A stretch of 6,110 bases of DNA from Chromatiales bacterium (lineage in GTDB: Bacteria; Pseudomonadota; Gammaproteobacteria; Chromatiales; Chromatiaceae), in contig JAHEIA010000205.1 of assembly GCA_024639625.1 (NCBI GenBank), positions 1-6,110 on the forward strand, read 5' to 3'. The notes below the pieces were generated by a model. It was not told the origin of the DNA. It did not search any database and saw nothing but the letters and a program-made list of their open reading frames with translations. Below, in pieces: positions 1-5,691 of the stretch; the stretch's first letter is position 1, and each line of letters opens with the position of its first letter. The position numbers and the translations under genes were made by a program.

Positions 1-586
1 CTCCGACCAGGGCCAGGTCCGCTTCAGCGACGAACAGACCGACCTCGGCATCCGTGATCAGGGTGGTATCGAACCCCCATTGCACCAGTTGCCGGGCTAC
101 CATGTGCCCCTCGAGCAGAGGCCTCGATTCGGTCGCGATGACCCGGATACTGCGACTGCGCAGGCAGCGCAGCGCCTCGCACACGCTGGCGCTCAAGCTG
201 TGGGTGATAATGGTCTTGGCGTCGCCGATCTGGCGCGCTGCGGCGGCCGCAGCAAGCCCGAGCGCCTGCTGTGAGGTCACGATCAGATCCTGTCCTTCCG
301 CCTCGGCTCGCTGGCGAAACCGAGGAAGGTCGTCCTCGTCCGCCCCCGCAAAACCCTTCCTCCAACGAGCAAGCAGGTTCCCGATCGGTGCCATGCTGGG
401 CCGCTCTGCTGCAAGCGCAGCCGCCCGTTGCTCCAACAAAAAGCGCAACGAGGCAACGCTTTCCGCAGGGGCCTCACGTGCGCTGCGCACACACAAAGCC
501 AGGCACCAACGGGCCAACTCGCTCGCCCCGCGTGCGCGGTCCTCGGCCAATTCACGCAGGCGGACAGTGAATTCAGCGTCGTTCAT
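1..586 (-). CDS. IF-2B-like protein (eIF-2B alpha/beta/delta family), partial
   Basis: Translating the minus strand from ATG at 586 gives 195 open codons with no stop before base 1, so the C-terminal part lies outside the window. The family uses a Rossmann-like fold and includes eIF-2B regulatory subunits, methylthioribose-1-phosphate isomerase and archaeal ribose-1,5-bisphosphate isomerase. Seen here: a helical N-terminal domain (about residues 1-95, Ala/Arg/Leu rich), then the family hallmarks TIITHSLSAS (about 125-134), VIATESRPLLEG (about 149-160), TTLITDAEVG (about 174-183) and ADLALVG at the edge, where the family normally continues as GAD. The start is chosen because GGTGAG lies 8 nt upstream and the frame overlaps the Nudix gene by 14 nt, suggesting coupled translation. 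The position usually held by a catalytic Cys in the isomerases (THC) is Ser here, so I do not call it an isomerase. The substrate is unknown; in bacteria such proteins are unlikely to be translation factors. Confidence 0.87.
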   Translation of the reverse strand, partial: MNDAEFTVRLRELAEDRARGASELARWCLALCVRSAREAPAESVASLRFLLEQRAAALAAERPSMAPIGNLLARWRKGFAGADEDDLPRFRQRAEAEGQDLIVTSQQALGLAAAAAARQIGDAKTIITHSLSASVCEALRCLRSRSIRVIATESRPLLEGHMVARQLVQWGFDTTLITDAEVGLFVAEADLALVG

Positions 587-1010
587 CGGAACCGCTCACC
601 GCTGCGAACGCTCGGGCCAATGCCGGTACTGTTTCCAACGACTCCAGCTCTTCCGGCGGCACCCACCGCGACTCCGTATTTTCCCAGTCCAAGCGGATTT
701 GCTCCGGCTCCTCGATGTCGAACAGAAAGGGATGCACCAGCCAACAGTTCCCCAACGCCCGGTCCGGGACCTCGATCGGTTCCCCAGCCTTGATCAGGCG
801 GCATCGCTCGCTGGCGAGCCCGGTCTCCTCGCGCACCTCGCGCAAGGCCTGCGCAAGGGGCGTAGCCTCCTCGAGGTAGCCGCTGATCGCCGACCAGAGC
901 CCTCGATAGCTGCCCACGCGCTTGCTGCGACGGACCACGAGCAGCTTGCCGCGGTGACGCAAGAAGGCGGTCACCACCCGCCGGCACTGCAATCCGCCGC
1001 GCGTCTCCAA
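573..1010 (-). CDS. Nudix hydrolase with a shortened Nudix box
   Basis: This is a 145-residue single-domain protein, a normal length for Nudix enzymes, which hydrolyse nucleoside diphosphates linked to another group using Mg2+ held by glutamates. Core motifs are VVTAFLRHRGKLLVVRRS (12-29), the lead-in VGSYRGLWSAISGYLEE (32-48) and the box ending REVREETGL (57-65), with E58, E61 and E62 as likely metal ligands. From G44 to R57 the box is one residue shorter than the canonical G-x5-E-x7-RE-U-x-EE-x-G-U, and Ala49 occupies the usual first Glu. The start shown is TTG at 1010, 4 nt after the slipin stop; TTG at 992 or a GTG near 980 are also possible, because the only purine-rich stretch before 1010 (GTGAGG) is very close to it. 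The gene is wedged between slipin and the IF-2B-like gene, overlapping the latter by 14 nt, so co-expression is likely. The substrate cannot be named from sequence. Confidence 0.88.
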   Translation of the reverse strand: METRGGLQCRRVVTAFLRHRGKLLVVRRSKRVGSYRGLWSAISGYLEEATPLAQALREVREETGLASERCRLIKAGEPIEVPDRALGNCWLVHPFLFDIEEPEQIRLDWENTESRWVPPEELESLETVPALARAFAAVSGSDERR

Positions 1011-1014
1011 GGCC

Positions 1015-1758
1015 TCACTTCTTGAGCAATGGCTCGATCAGGTCGATGGGCAAGGGGAATACCAGGGTGCTGGTCTTGTCGGTAGCGACCTCGGTAAGGG
1101 TTTGCAGGTAACGCAATTGCATCGCTTGCGGTTGCTGCGCCAGGATCGCGGCCGCCTGCGCGAGTCTTTCCGCGGCTTGCTGCTCGCCTTCCGCGTGGAT
1201 CACCTTGGCGCGCCGCGACCGTTCCGCCTCCGCCTGCTTGGCAATGGCCCGCACCATGCTCTCGTCCAGATCCACGTGCTTGATCTCCACGTTGGCCACC
1301 TTGATGCCCCAGGCATCGGTCTGCTGGTCGAGAATGGCCCGGATATCCGCATTCAGGCGGTCCCGCTCGGCAAGCATCTCGTCGAGCTCGTGCTGGCCGA
1401 GCACCGAACGCAAGGTGGTCTGCGCCAACTGGCTGGTCGCGGTGTAGAACTCGGCGACCTGGATGATCGCCTTCTGGGGATCGATCACCCGGAAATACAC
1501 CACCGCGTTCACCTTGACCGAAACGTTGTCGCGCGAGATCACGTCCTGGCTCGGGACGTCCATGACGATGACTCGCAGATCCACCCGGACCATCTGTTGG
1601 ATGACCGGCACGACGATGATCAGTCCCGGCCCCTTGACCCTCCAGAAGCGTCCCAGTAGGAAGATCACACCGCGCTCGTATTCGCGCAGGATCTTCAGCG
1701 ACGCCAAGAGCAACAAGACCACGAAACCCAGAACAAAGAGCATGGTATAACCGGTCAT
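1015..1758 (-). CDS. Slipin / stomatin-like SPFH membrane protein
   Basis: This is a 247-residue prokaryotic stomatin homologue (slipin), a membrane-anchored oligomeric scaffold thought to organise membrane microdomains and to work with an NfeD protease. One N-terminal hydrophobic segment (about residues 5-22) anchors it. The SPFH/Band 7 domain follows, with [20 protein letters not shown] (26-45), [20 protein letters not shown] (59-78), [14 protein letters not shown] (81-94) and [19 protein letters not shown] (150-168). A charged Ala/Glu/Gln-rich stretch (170-210) should form a coiled coil. The C-terminus is hydrophobic ([17 protein letters not shown], 229-245). In the archaeal pair PH1510/PH1511 the NfeD protease cleaves a hydrophobic C-terminal region of its stomatin, so this tail is a likely substrate (inference). 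The gene begins 15 nt after the NfeD stop, and length and domain order are complete. YbbK/QmcA-like SPFH proteins are the main alternative name within the same superfamily. Confidence 0.95.
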   Translation of the reverse strand: MTGYTMLFVLGFVVLLLLASLKILREYERGVIFLLGRFWRVKGPGLIIVVPVIQQMVRVDLRVIVMDVPSQDVISRDNVSVKVNAVVYFRVIDPQKAIIQVAEFYTATSQLAQTTLRSVLGQHELDEMLAERDRLNADIRAILDQQTDAWGIKVANVEIKHVDLDESMVRAIAKQAEAERSRRAKVIHAEGEQQAAERLAQAAAILAQQPQAMQLRYLQTLTEVATDKTSTLVFPLPIDLIEPLLKK

Positions 1759-1776
1759 CGGTCGCGACTCTCCTTA
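1759..1776 (-). promoter_or_regulatory. Ribosome-binding site of slipin overlapping the NfeD stop
   Basis: On the minus strand the NfeD stop TAA (1776-1774) runs directly into GGAG (1773-1770), giving TAAGGAG, followed by 11 nt and the ATG of slipin at 1758. The short gap and a Shine-Dalgarno abutting the upstream stop suggest terminating ribosomes can feed slipin translation, keeping protease and partner expression linked. This site also supports the choice of start at 1758. Confidence 0.7.
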
Positions 1777-3153
1777 TTGATTTCGACGCACCACTAGAGT
1801 AAGCCCGTCGATACTCATAATCTCGACTTGCTCCCCGGCCTGCAACGGCTGCTCGCTGCGCGCCGCCCACACCTCGCCGTGGACTCGCACCGACCCACCA
1901 CTGCCCTTCCCTTCCACCACCGTGGCGATCGCCCCGATGAGTTCCTCGCTCCCACTCACGACCGGTCGTGATCGCGCCTTGAGCGCGAAACTCAAGGTGC
2001 CGAACATCGCCAACGCACTCGCCACGGCGAAGGACAAGATCAGCGGCAAGGCGATGCCGTAACCCGGGGCGTCGGTGTCGATCATGATCACCGAGCCGAT
2101 CACGAAGGCAACGATACCGCCGATTCCCAGGGCCCCGAAGCTAGGCACGAAAGCCTCCGCGACCATCAGGGCCAGACCGACTAGCAGCAAGGCCACGCCC
2201 GCATAGTTTATCGGCAACAGCTGGAACGCATACAGGGCCAGGAGCAGGCTGATGGTGCCCAAAGTGCCAGGGACAATCGCCCCCGGATTGGCGAACTCGT
2301 AAATCAGACCGTAGATACCGATCAGCATCATGACGTAAGCGATACTGGGGTTGGCGATGACCGAGAGCAGTCGGCTACGCCAATCCGGCATGATGTGCTC
2401 GACGATCGCTCCCTGGGTGTCGAGCACGCGCTCTTTCCCGCGCAGATCGACTGCGCGCCCTTGCAGCTGCGCCAACAGATCCGGCACGTCCGGGGCGACG
2501 AGATCAATCACACCTTCGCCCAAGGCCTCTTCCGCAGGCAGGCTGGCCGCTTCCCGCACCGCTTTCTCCGCCCATTCGACGTTACGCCCCCGCAGTTGGG
2601 CCAGCCCCTTCAGATAGGCCACGGCGTCATTCACGAGCTTTTGGGACATGGCCGAGGCAGGCCTCTTCCCCGCGGTTGGATCGGCCCCTTCACCCTCGGC
2701 CTCGCCCCGGTCTTGGTCCTTTTCCCGACCGAGGCCGCCCGGCAGCCCTCCGAGCTGCACCGGGGTTGCCGCACCTAGGTTGGTACCGGGGGCCATGGCC
2801 GCAACATGGCTGGCGTACAGGATATAGGTGCCCGCGCTTGCCGCCCGCGCTCCGCTGGGGGCGACATAACTCACCACCGGGACCGCAGATGCAACGATCT
2901 GCTTGATGATGCTGCGCATGGATGTATCGAGGCCGCCAGGGGTATCTATTCTCAGGACCACCACCGCCACCTGGTCCTCGGCGGCCTTTTCCAGCGCCCG
3001 AGCAACATAATCGCTGGCGGCCGGCCCAATGCTCCCCTCGAGCTCGAGGACCCGAACCGTCGCGGGTCCTTCCGCGCCGGCCGTAAAGCAGACCACACCT
3101 GCCCCAAATCCAACCAGCAACAACCAGGCGATCACCCTGCGCAGCCTGTTCAT
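1774..3153 (-). CDS. nfeD: NfeD-family membrane-bound ClpP-class serine protease
   Basis: This 459-residue full-length NfeD (long form) is predicted to act at the membrane on its slipin partner. Residues 1-27 (basic MNRLRR, hydrophobic core, TAGA) look like a signal peptide. The ClpP/SppA-like protease domain spans about 31-220: VVVLRIDTPGGLDTSM (64-79), PSGARAASAG (99-108) with nucleophile Ser106, MAPGTNLGAATPVQ (120-133), and the likely general base Lys172 in SQKLVNDAVAYL. Several membrane helices follow (about 268-390), then a C-terminal NfeD OB-fold domain (about 400-459, GAIATVVEGKGSGGSVRVHG). A charged Gly/Glu/Asp-rich loop (about 138-167) separates Ser106 from Lys172 by 66 residues, against 41 in the archaeal PH1510 (Ser97/Lys138). 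ATG at 3153 is chosen because it begins the signal peptide and has GGGGTGG upstream; the frame stays open to a GTG at 3225, but that adds 24 unconserved-looking residues across the promoter. It is first gene of the minus-strand operon. Confidence 0.95.
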   Translation of the reverse strand: MNRLRRVIAWLLLVGFGAGVVCFTAGAEGPATVRVLELEGSIGPAASDYVARALEKAAEDQVAVVVLRIDTPGGLDTSMRSIIKQIVASAVPVVSYVAPSGARAASAGTYILYASHVAAMAPGTNLGAATPVQLGGLPGGLGREKDQDRGEAEGEGADPTAGKRPASAMSQKLVNDAVAYLKGLAQLRGRNVEWAEKAVREAASLPAEEALGEGVIDLVAPDVPDLLAQLQGRAVDLRGKERVLDTQGAIVEHIMPDWRSRLLSVIANPSIAYVMMLIGIYGLIYEFANPGAIVPGTLGTISLLLALYAFQLLPINYAGVALLLVGLALMVAEAFVPSFGALGIGGIVAFVIGSVIMIDTDAPGYGIALPLILSFAVASALAMFGTLSFALKARSRPVVSGSEELIGAIATVVEGKGSGGSVRVHGEVWAARSEQPLQAGEQVEIMSIDGLTLVVRRNQ

Positions 3154-3298
3154 AGCATGCCGCCACCCCAATTCGTCCCCACTTAAGGATAGTCGTAGGG
3201 CCTGGGGAATCCAATGTTCCACCACTCCACGAAGTGCTCCTGAAGTGAGGTGCGTGAACAGTCAAACAAGGGTTTGCGCCGCGAAGGTGCTATATTTC
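3154..3298. other. Divergent intergenic region between the NfeD operon and the CHAD-ParA operon
   Basis: This 145-bp non-coding stretch separates two outward-facing operons. It contains the candidate leftward promoter, and on the plus side AAGG (3284-3287) plus TGCTATATT (3288-3296), an extended -10-like element immediately before the CHAD start. A GAAGTG direct repeat occurs at 3231 and 3242, 11 bp apart, which could be an operator but is too short to assert. I see no RNA gene or strong hairpin. Confidence 0.6.
3186..3214 (-). promoter_or_regulatory. Candidate sigma-70 promoter of the NfeD operon
   Basis: On the minus strand, TTGGAT (3214-3209) is followed by exactly 17 nt and TATCCT (3191-3186). 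The -35 matches the consensus at its first three bases and the -10 at four of six. Transcription would begin near 3178, leaving about 25 nt of leader that still contains the GGGGTGG ribosome-binding region ahead of ATG 3153. Placement in the divergent gap and ideal spacing favour it, but the hexamers are only moderate. Confidence 0.4.
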
Positions 3299-4939
3299 AT
3301 GTTTGTTACGAAAAAACGGTCTTTTACCGATTCCGTTGCGAACCTAGGACTACCCGGTTTGGCTGAACCAACATTGATCTACGACATCTCTAATCGATTC
3401 TCTCTGCACGACCTGCGTTCCCGCCTGGCCGGCAGCTACCGAATCGAGGACGATCCCCCTACGCATGTAATCCGCAGCTATCTCGACACCTTCGACTGGC
3501 GGATGTACCGATCCGGGCTGGTGTTCGAGGTCTCCGCGGCCAAGCAGGGCTACCAGATCGTCTGGCGACAGTTGCAGACCGGCGACATCCTGCTCAGCCA
3601 GGTGGTTCGGCAGATCCCTAGGTTCTCCTGGGACGCGCAGGCGCCGGGTATCCGCGAGCGTATGCAAGCGGTGATGCAGATGCGCGCCCTCGAAGACAAG
3701 GTCCCAGTGCACAGCGACGTGCAGACCCTGCGCTTGCTCGACGACGAAGGCAAAACGGTGCTGCGTCTGGAGCTACGCTCCGATCGGGTGGTTCTCGCTC
3801 AGAGCGCCAAGCAGATCGCCCTTCCCCCGCGTCTCTACGTCATCCCGTACCGCGGCTACGAAAAGATCCGCGAGCGCGTCTTGCATCGCCTGGGCGCCAA
3901 GGCCGGGCTCTCTCCGGTGGACGAGGATCCACTGGTCAGCGCCCTGAAGGCGGTCGGTCTCAAGCCGGGCGCCTATCGCAACCGCCCGCGCTACCACGTG
4001 CAGCCCGGGCAAGCGGCCGAGCAGGCGGTGCGCGGGATGCTGGAAGAGCTGCATGCACTGATGCAGACCAATCTGGACGGGGCCTGCAGGGACGCCGATT
4101 CCGAATTTCTGCATGACTTTCGCGCCGCCGTGGTCCGCTCCGCGTTGCTGATCGACAAGGCCGAGGGGCTGTTCCCCGAGTCGACGCTGCGCTTCTTCCG
4201 CGACGAGTTCACCTGGCTCGACAAGATCACCCGGCCGACGCGCCAAGTCGATATCTATCTGCTGCTGTTCGAGAGTTATGAGAAGCGCCTGCCGGCCTCT
4301 TTGCGGCGCTACCTCGATCCGTTCCGCGAATACCTCAAGGACCACAAACGGTTGGAGCATTCGAAGCTGAAAGTGGGCCTGCTCAGTCCCCGCTACCGCG
4401 CACTGGAGCAACGCTGGCAAAGCTTCCTAAGCGCGCCCCAGCCAAAAAGCGACGCGGCCCCGTCGCGCATCGACGCCCTTGCTCGAGAACTGACCTGGGA
4501 TTGCTGCCAGCATCTACTGGCGCAAGGCGGCGCCATCGATCGCTTCAGTCCTCCTGGCCACCTATTGTCGATGTACGAGACCATCGAACAACTCGGCTTT
4601 CTGCTGGAGTTCTTCAGCGAACTCTACGACGCGCGGAAGATCGCCGCGGTTTCGCAACCGCTCAACCGGTTGGGACGAGTCCTTGATGCCTTTCGCGATC
4701 TCGAGATGCAGCAGATCACCCTGCGCAAATTCCGCGATGAGATGCGCAGCGAGGAGCGCCTGACCCGCGCCTCAATGGAAGCCATGGATCATTTGGTCGC
4801 GGATCTCGCCGAGCAGGAGCGCGTGGTCCGCGAGGAATTCGGCGGCCGATACAGGAAATTCAATACCAAGAAGACCCGCAAGCGGCTGCGCGCCATGTTC
4901 GGCCCGACATCCAAGGCACAAGAGCAGGATTCAAAATGA
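3299..4939 (+). CDS. CYTH-like plus CHAD domain protein
   Basis: This 546-residue cytoplasmic protein has no signal peptide or membrane segment. The N-terminal part (about 25-200) looks like a CYTH/triphosphate-tunnel fold: HVIRSYLDTFDWRMYRSGLV (56-75), followed by paired strands such as KTVLRLELRSDRVVL (152-166). The C-terminal part (about 238-515) is a CHAD helical domain, a family shown to bind polyphosphate. CHAD evidence is EFLHDFRAAVVR (269-280), WLDKITRPTRQVDIYLL (306-322) with Asp318, and LGFLLEFFSELYD (432-444). The tail 516-533 is strongly basic (RYRK, TKKTRKRLR). The expected catalytic ExExK of CYTH enzymes is missing and several CHAD basic residues are substituted, so it is more likely a binding protein than a triphosphatase. 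ATG 3299 is chosen with AAGG 11 nt upstream; the frame is open back to 3029 but that part runs into nfeD. TTG 3359 is an alternative start. Its stop overlaps the ParA start (ATGA), implying a shared role. Confidence 0.92.
   Translation: MFVTKKRSFTDSVANLGLPGLAEPTLIYDISNRFSLHDLRSRLAGSYRIEDDPPTHVIRSYLDTFDWRMYRSGLVFEVSAAKQGYQIVWRQLQTGDILLSQVVRQIPRFSWDAQAPGIRERMQAVMQMRALEDKVPVHSDVQTLRLLDDEGKTVLRLELRSDRVVLAQSAKQIALPPRLYVIPYRGYEKIRERVLHRLGAKAGLSPVDEDPLVSALKAVGLKPGAYRNRPRYHVQPGQAAEQAVRGMLEELHALMQTNLDGACRDADSEFLHDFRAAVVRSALLIDKAEGLFPESTLRFFRDEFTWLDKITRPTRQVDIYLLLFESYEKRLPASLRRYLDPFREYLKDHKRLEHSKLKVGLLSPRYRALEQRWQSFLSAPQPKSDAAPSRIDALARELTWDCCQHLLAQGGAIDRFSPPGHLLSMYETIEQLGFLLEFFSELYDARKIAAVSQPLNRLGRVLDAFRDLEMQQITLRKFRDEMRSEERLTRASMEAMDHLVADLAEQERVVREEFGGRYRKFNTKKTRKRLRAMFGPTSKAQEQDSK
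4926..4939 (+). promoter_or_regulatory. Ribosome-binding site and ATGA stop-start overlap of CHAD and ParA genes
   Basis: AGGA (4926-4929) lies inside the last codons of the CHAD gene, 6 nt before ATG at 4936. The ATG shares bases with the TGA stop (4937-4939). This layout is typical of translational coupling and fixes the ParA start. Confidence 0.75.
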
Positions 4940-5676
4940 AGATTCTCGCTACCTACAACATCAAAGGGGGCGTAGGCAAAACGACCACCGCCACCAATCT
5001 TGCCTATCTAGCGGCCTGGGAGGGGTACCGCACGCTGCTTTGGGACCTGGACCCACAGGGCGCAGCAAGCTTCTACTTTCGCATCAAGCCAAAACTGGAG
5101 ACCGGCGTCAGGGGACTGATGCGGAAGAAGAGCGCCTTGGACGAAGCGGTGAAGGCCACCGATTTCGAGGGGCTGGATCTGATACCGGCCGACTTCTCCT
5201 TCCGCAACTTCGACATCGCCGCGAGCGACACTAAACAACCGGCAAAGCAATTGTTACGGCTGCTGCGCCCCATCAGTAGCGAATACGATCTGTTAATCAT
5301 CGATAGCGCGCCGAGCATCTCCCTGACCTCGGAAAATATTTTTTACGCTGCCGACATGCTCTTGATCCCGCTGATCCCGACGACCCTTTCGGTGCGCACT
5401 TATTACCAGTTGCTCGACTATTTCCGCAAGCGGCCCGCCCAGCATCTCAAGCTGCTCCCCTTCTTCTCCATGTACGATCGGCGCCGGGCACTGCACCGCG
5501 AGATCATGCGCACCCTGCCAAACGAGTTTCGCGAGATCCTGAACACCTCGATCCCGAACGCGAAGAAGGTGGAGCGGATGGGGCTGGAACGCGCCCCGGT
5601 GGTCCATTTTGCTCCGCAGAGCAAACCTGCGCGCGCCTATCGGAAGCTTTGGGCGGAGGTGGAAAAGAAGTTCTGA
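4936..5676 (+). CDS. ParA/MinD-type ATPase, orphan, partnered with CHAD protein
   Basis: This 246-residue ParA-superfamily ATPase of the small chromosomal-type length has no N-terminal DNA-binding extension. ATP-dependent dimers of this family bind DNA or membrane nonspecifically and position cargos such as chromosomes, plasmids, carboxysomes or chemosensory clusters. The deviant Walker A motif is KGGVGKTTTATNLA (10-23) with signature Lys10 and Lys15. LLWDLDPQGAAS (34-45) carries switch-region Asp39. Walker B is YDLLIIDSAPS (117-127) with Asp123. PLIPTTLSVRTYYQLLDYF (145-163) is the typical ParA helix region. No MinD-like amphipathic C-terminal helix is evident: the end is KLWAEVEKKF. ATG 4936 overlaps the CHAD stop by 4 nt and has AGGA (4926-4929) 6 nt upstream, so translation is coupled. 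No parB or parS-like partner is in the window; the CHAD protein is the obvious candidate partner or cargo adaptor (inference). A role in chromosome segregation is unlikely without ParB. Confidence 0.94.
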   Translation: MKILATYNIKGGVGKTTTATNLAYLAAWEGYRTLLWDLDPQGAASFYFRIKPKLETGVRGLMRKKSALDEAVKATDFEGLDLIPADFSFRNFDIAASDTKQPAKQLLRLLRPISSEYDLLIIDSAPSISLTSENIFYAADMLLIPLIPTTLSVRTYYQLLDYFRKRPAQHLKLLPFFSMYDRRRALHREIMRTLPNEFREILNTSIPNAKKVERMGLERAPVVHFAPQSKPARAYRKLWAEVEKKF

Positions 5677-5690
5677 GCCGCAGGGCTCAG
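5661..5690 (-). terminator. Hairpin terminator between convergent ParA and YceI genes
   Basis: CTGAGCC (5673-5679), loop GCAG and GGCTCAG (5684-5690) form a perfect 7-bp stem. On the minus strand it starts 1 nt after the YceI stop (5694-5692) and is followed by AACTTCTTTTCC, a T-rich tract, so it fits an intrinsic terminator for YceI. On the plus strand the left arm contains the ParA stop codon and no T tract follows, so termination in that direction is less certain. Confidence 0.65.
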
Positions 5691-5691
5691 G

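Noticed and set aside
24..555. Two minus-strand open frames (24-365 and 283-555) as genes
   Set aside because: The frame starting at 586 reads through the whole region with IF-2B motifs; these are other-frame shadows.
54..1025. Long plus-strand open frame of 323 codons
   Set aside because: It lies opposite the IF-2B-like and Nudix genes; its translation is Arg/Ser/Ala-rich low-complexity protein with no motif, as expected for an antisense shadow in GC-rich DNA.
971..1870. Minus-strand open frame of 299 codons overlapping slipin
   Set aside because: It is the out-of-frame companion of the slipin gene; the translation is Arg/Gly-rich without motifs, while the slipin frame carries a full SPFH domain.
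3154..3225. Upstream GTG start for NfeD adding 24 residues
   Set aside because: It would place non-hydrophobic residues ahead of a clear signal peptide and lies over the candidate promoter.
3231..3247. GAAGTG direct repeat in the divergent intergenic region as an operator
   Set aside because: Two 6-mers 11 bp apart are too short to separate from chance without comparison to relatives.
3029..3298. Upstream extension of the CHAD reading frame
   Set aside because: The frame is open, but it runs antisense into the NfeD signal-peptide region and across the intergenic gap, and the extra 90 residues look non-conserved and compositionally unlike the CHAD protein.
3773..4420. Minus-strand open frame of 215 codons under the CHAD gene
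   Set aside because: It is antisense to a well-supported domain protein, with no ribosome-binding site or recognisable motif.
4936..5676. ParA as chromosome or plasmid partition protein
   Set aside because: There is no ParB, no parS-like palindrome and no replication gene in the window; the coupling is to a CHAD protein instead.
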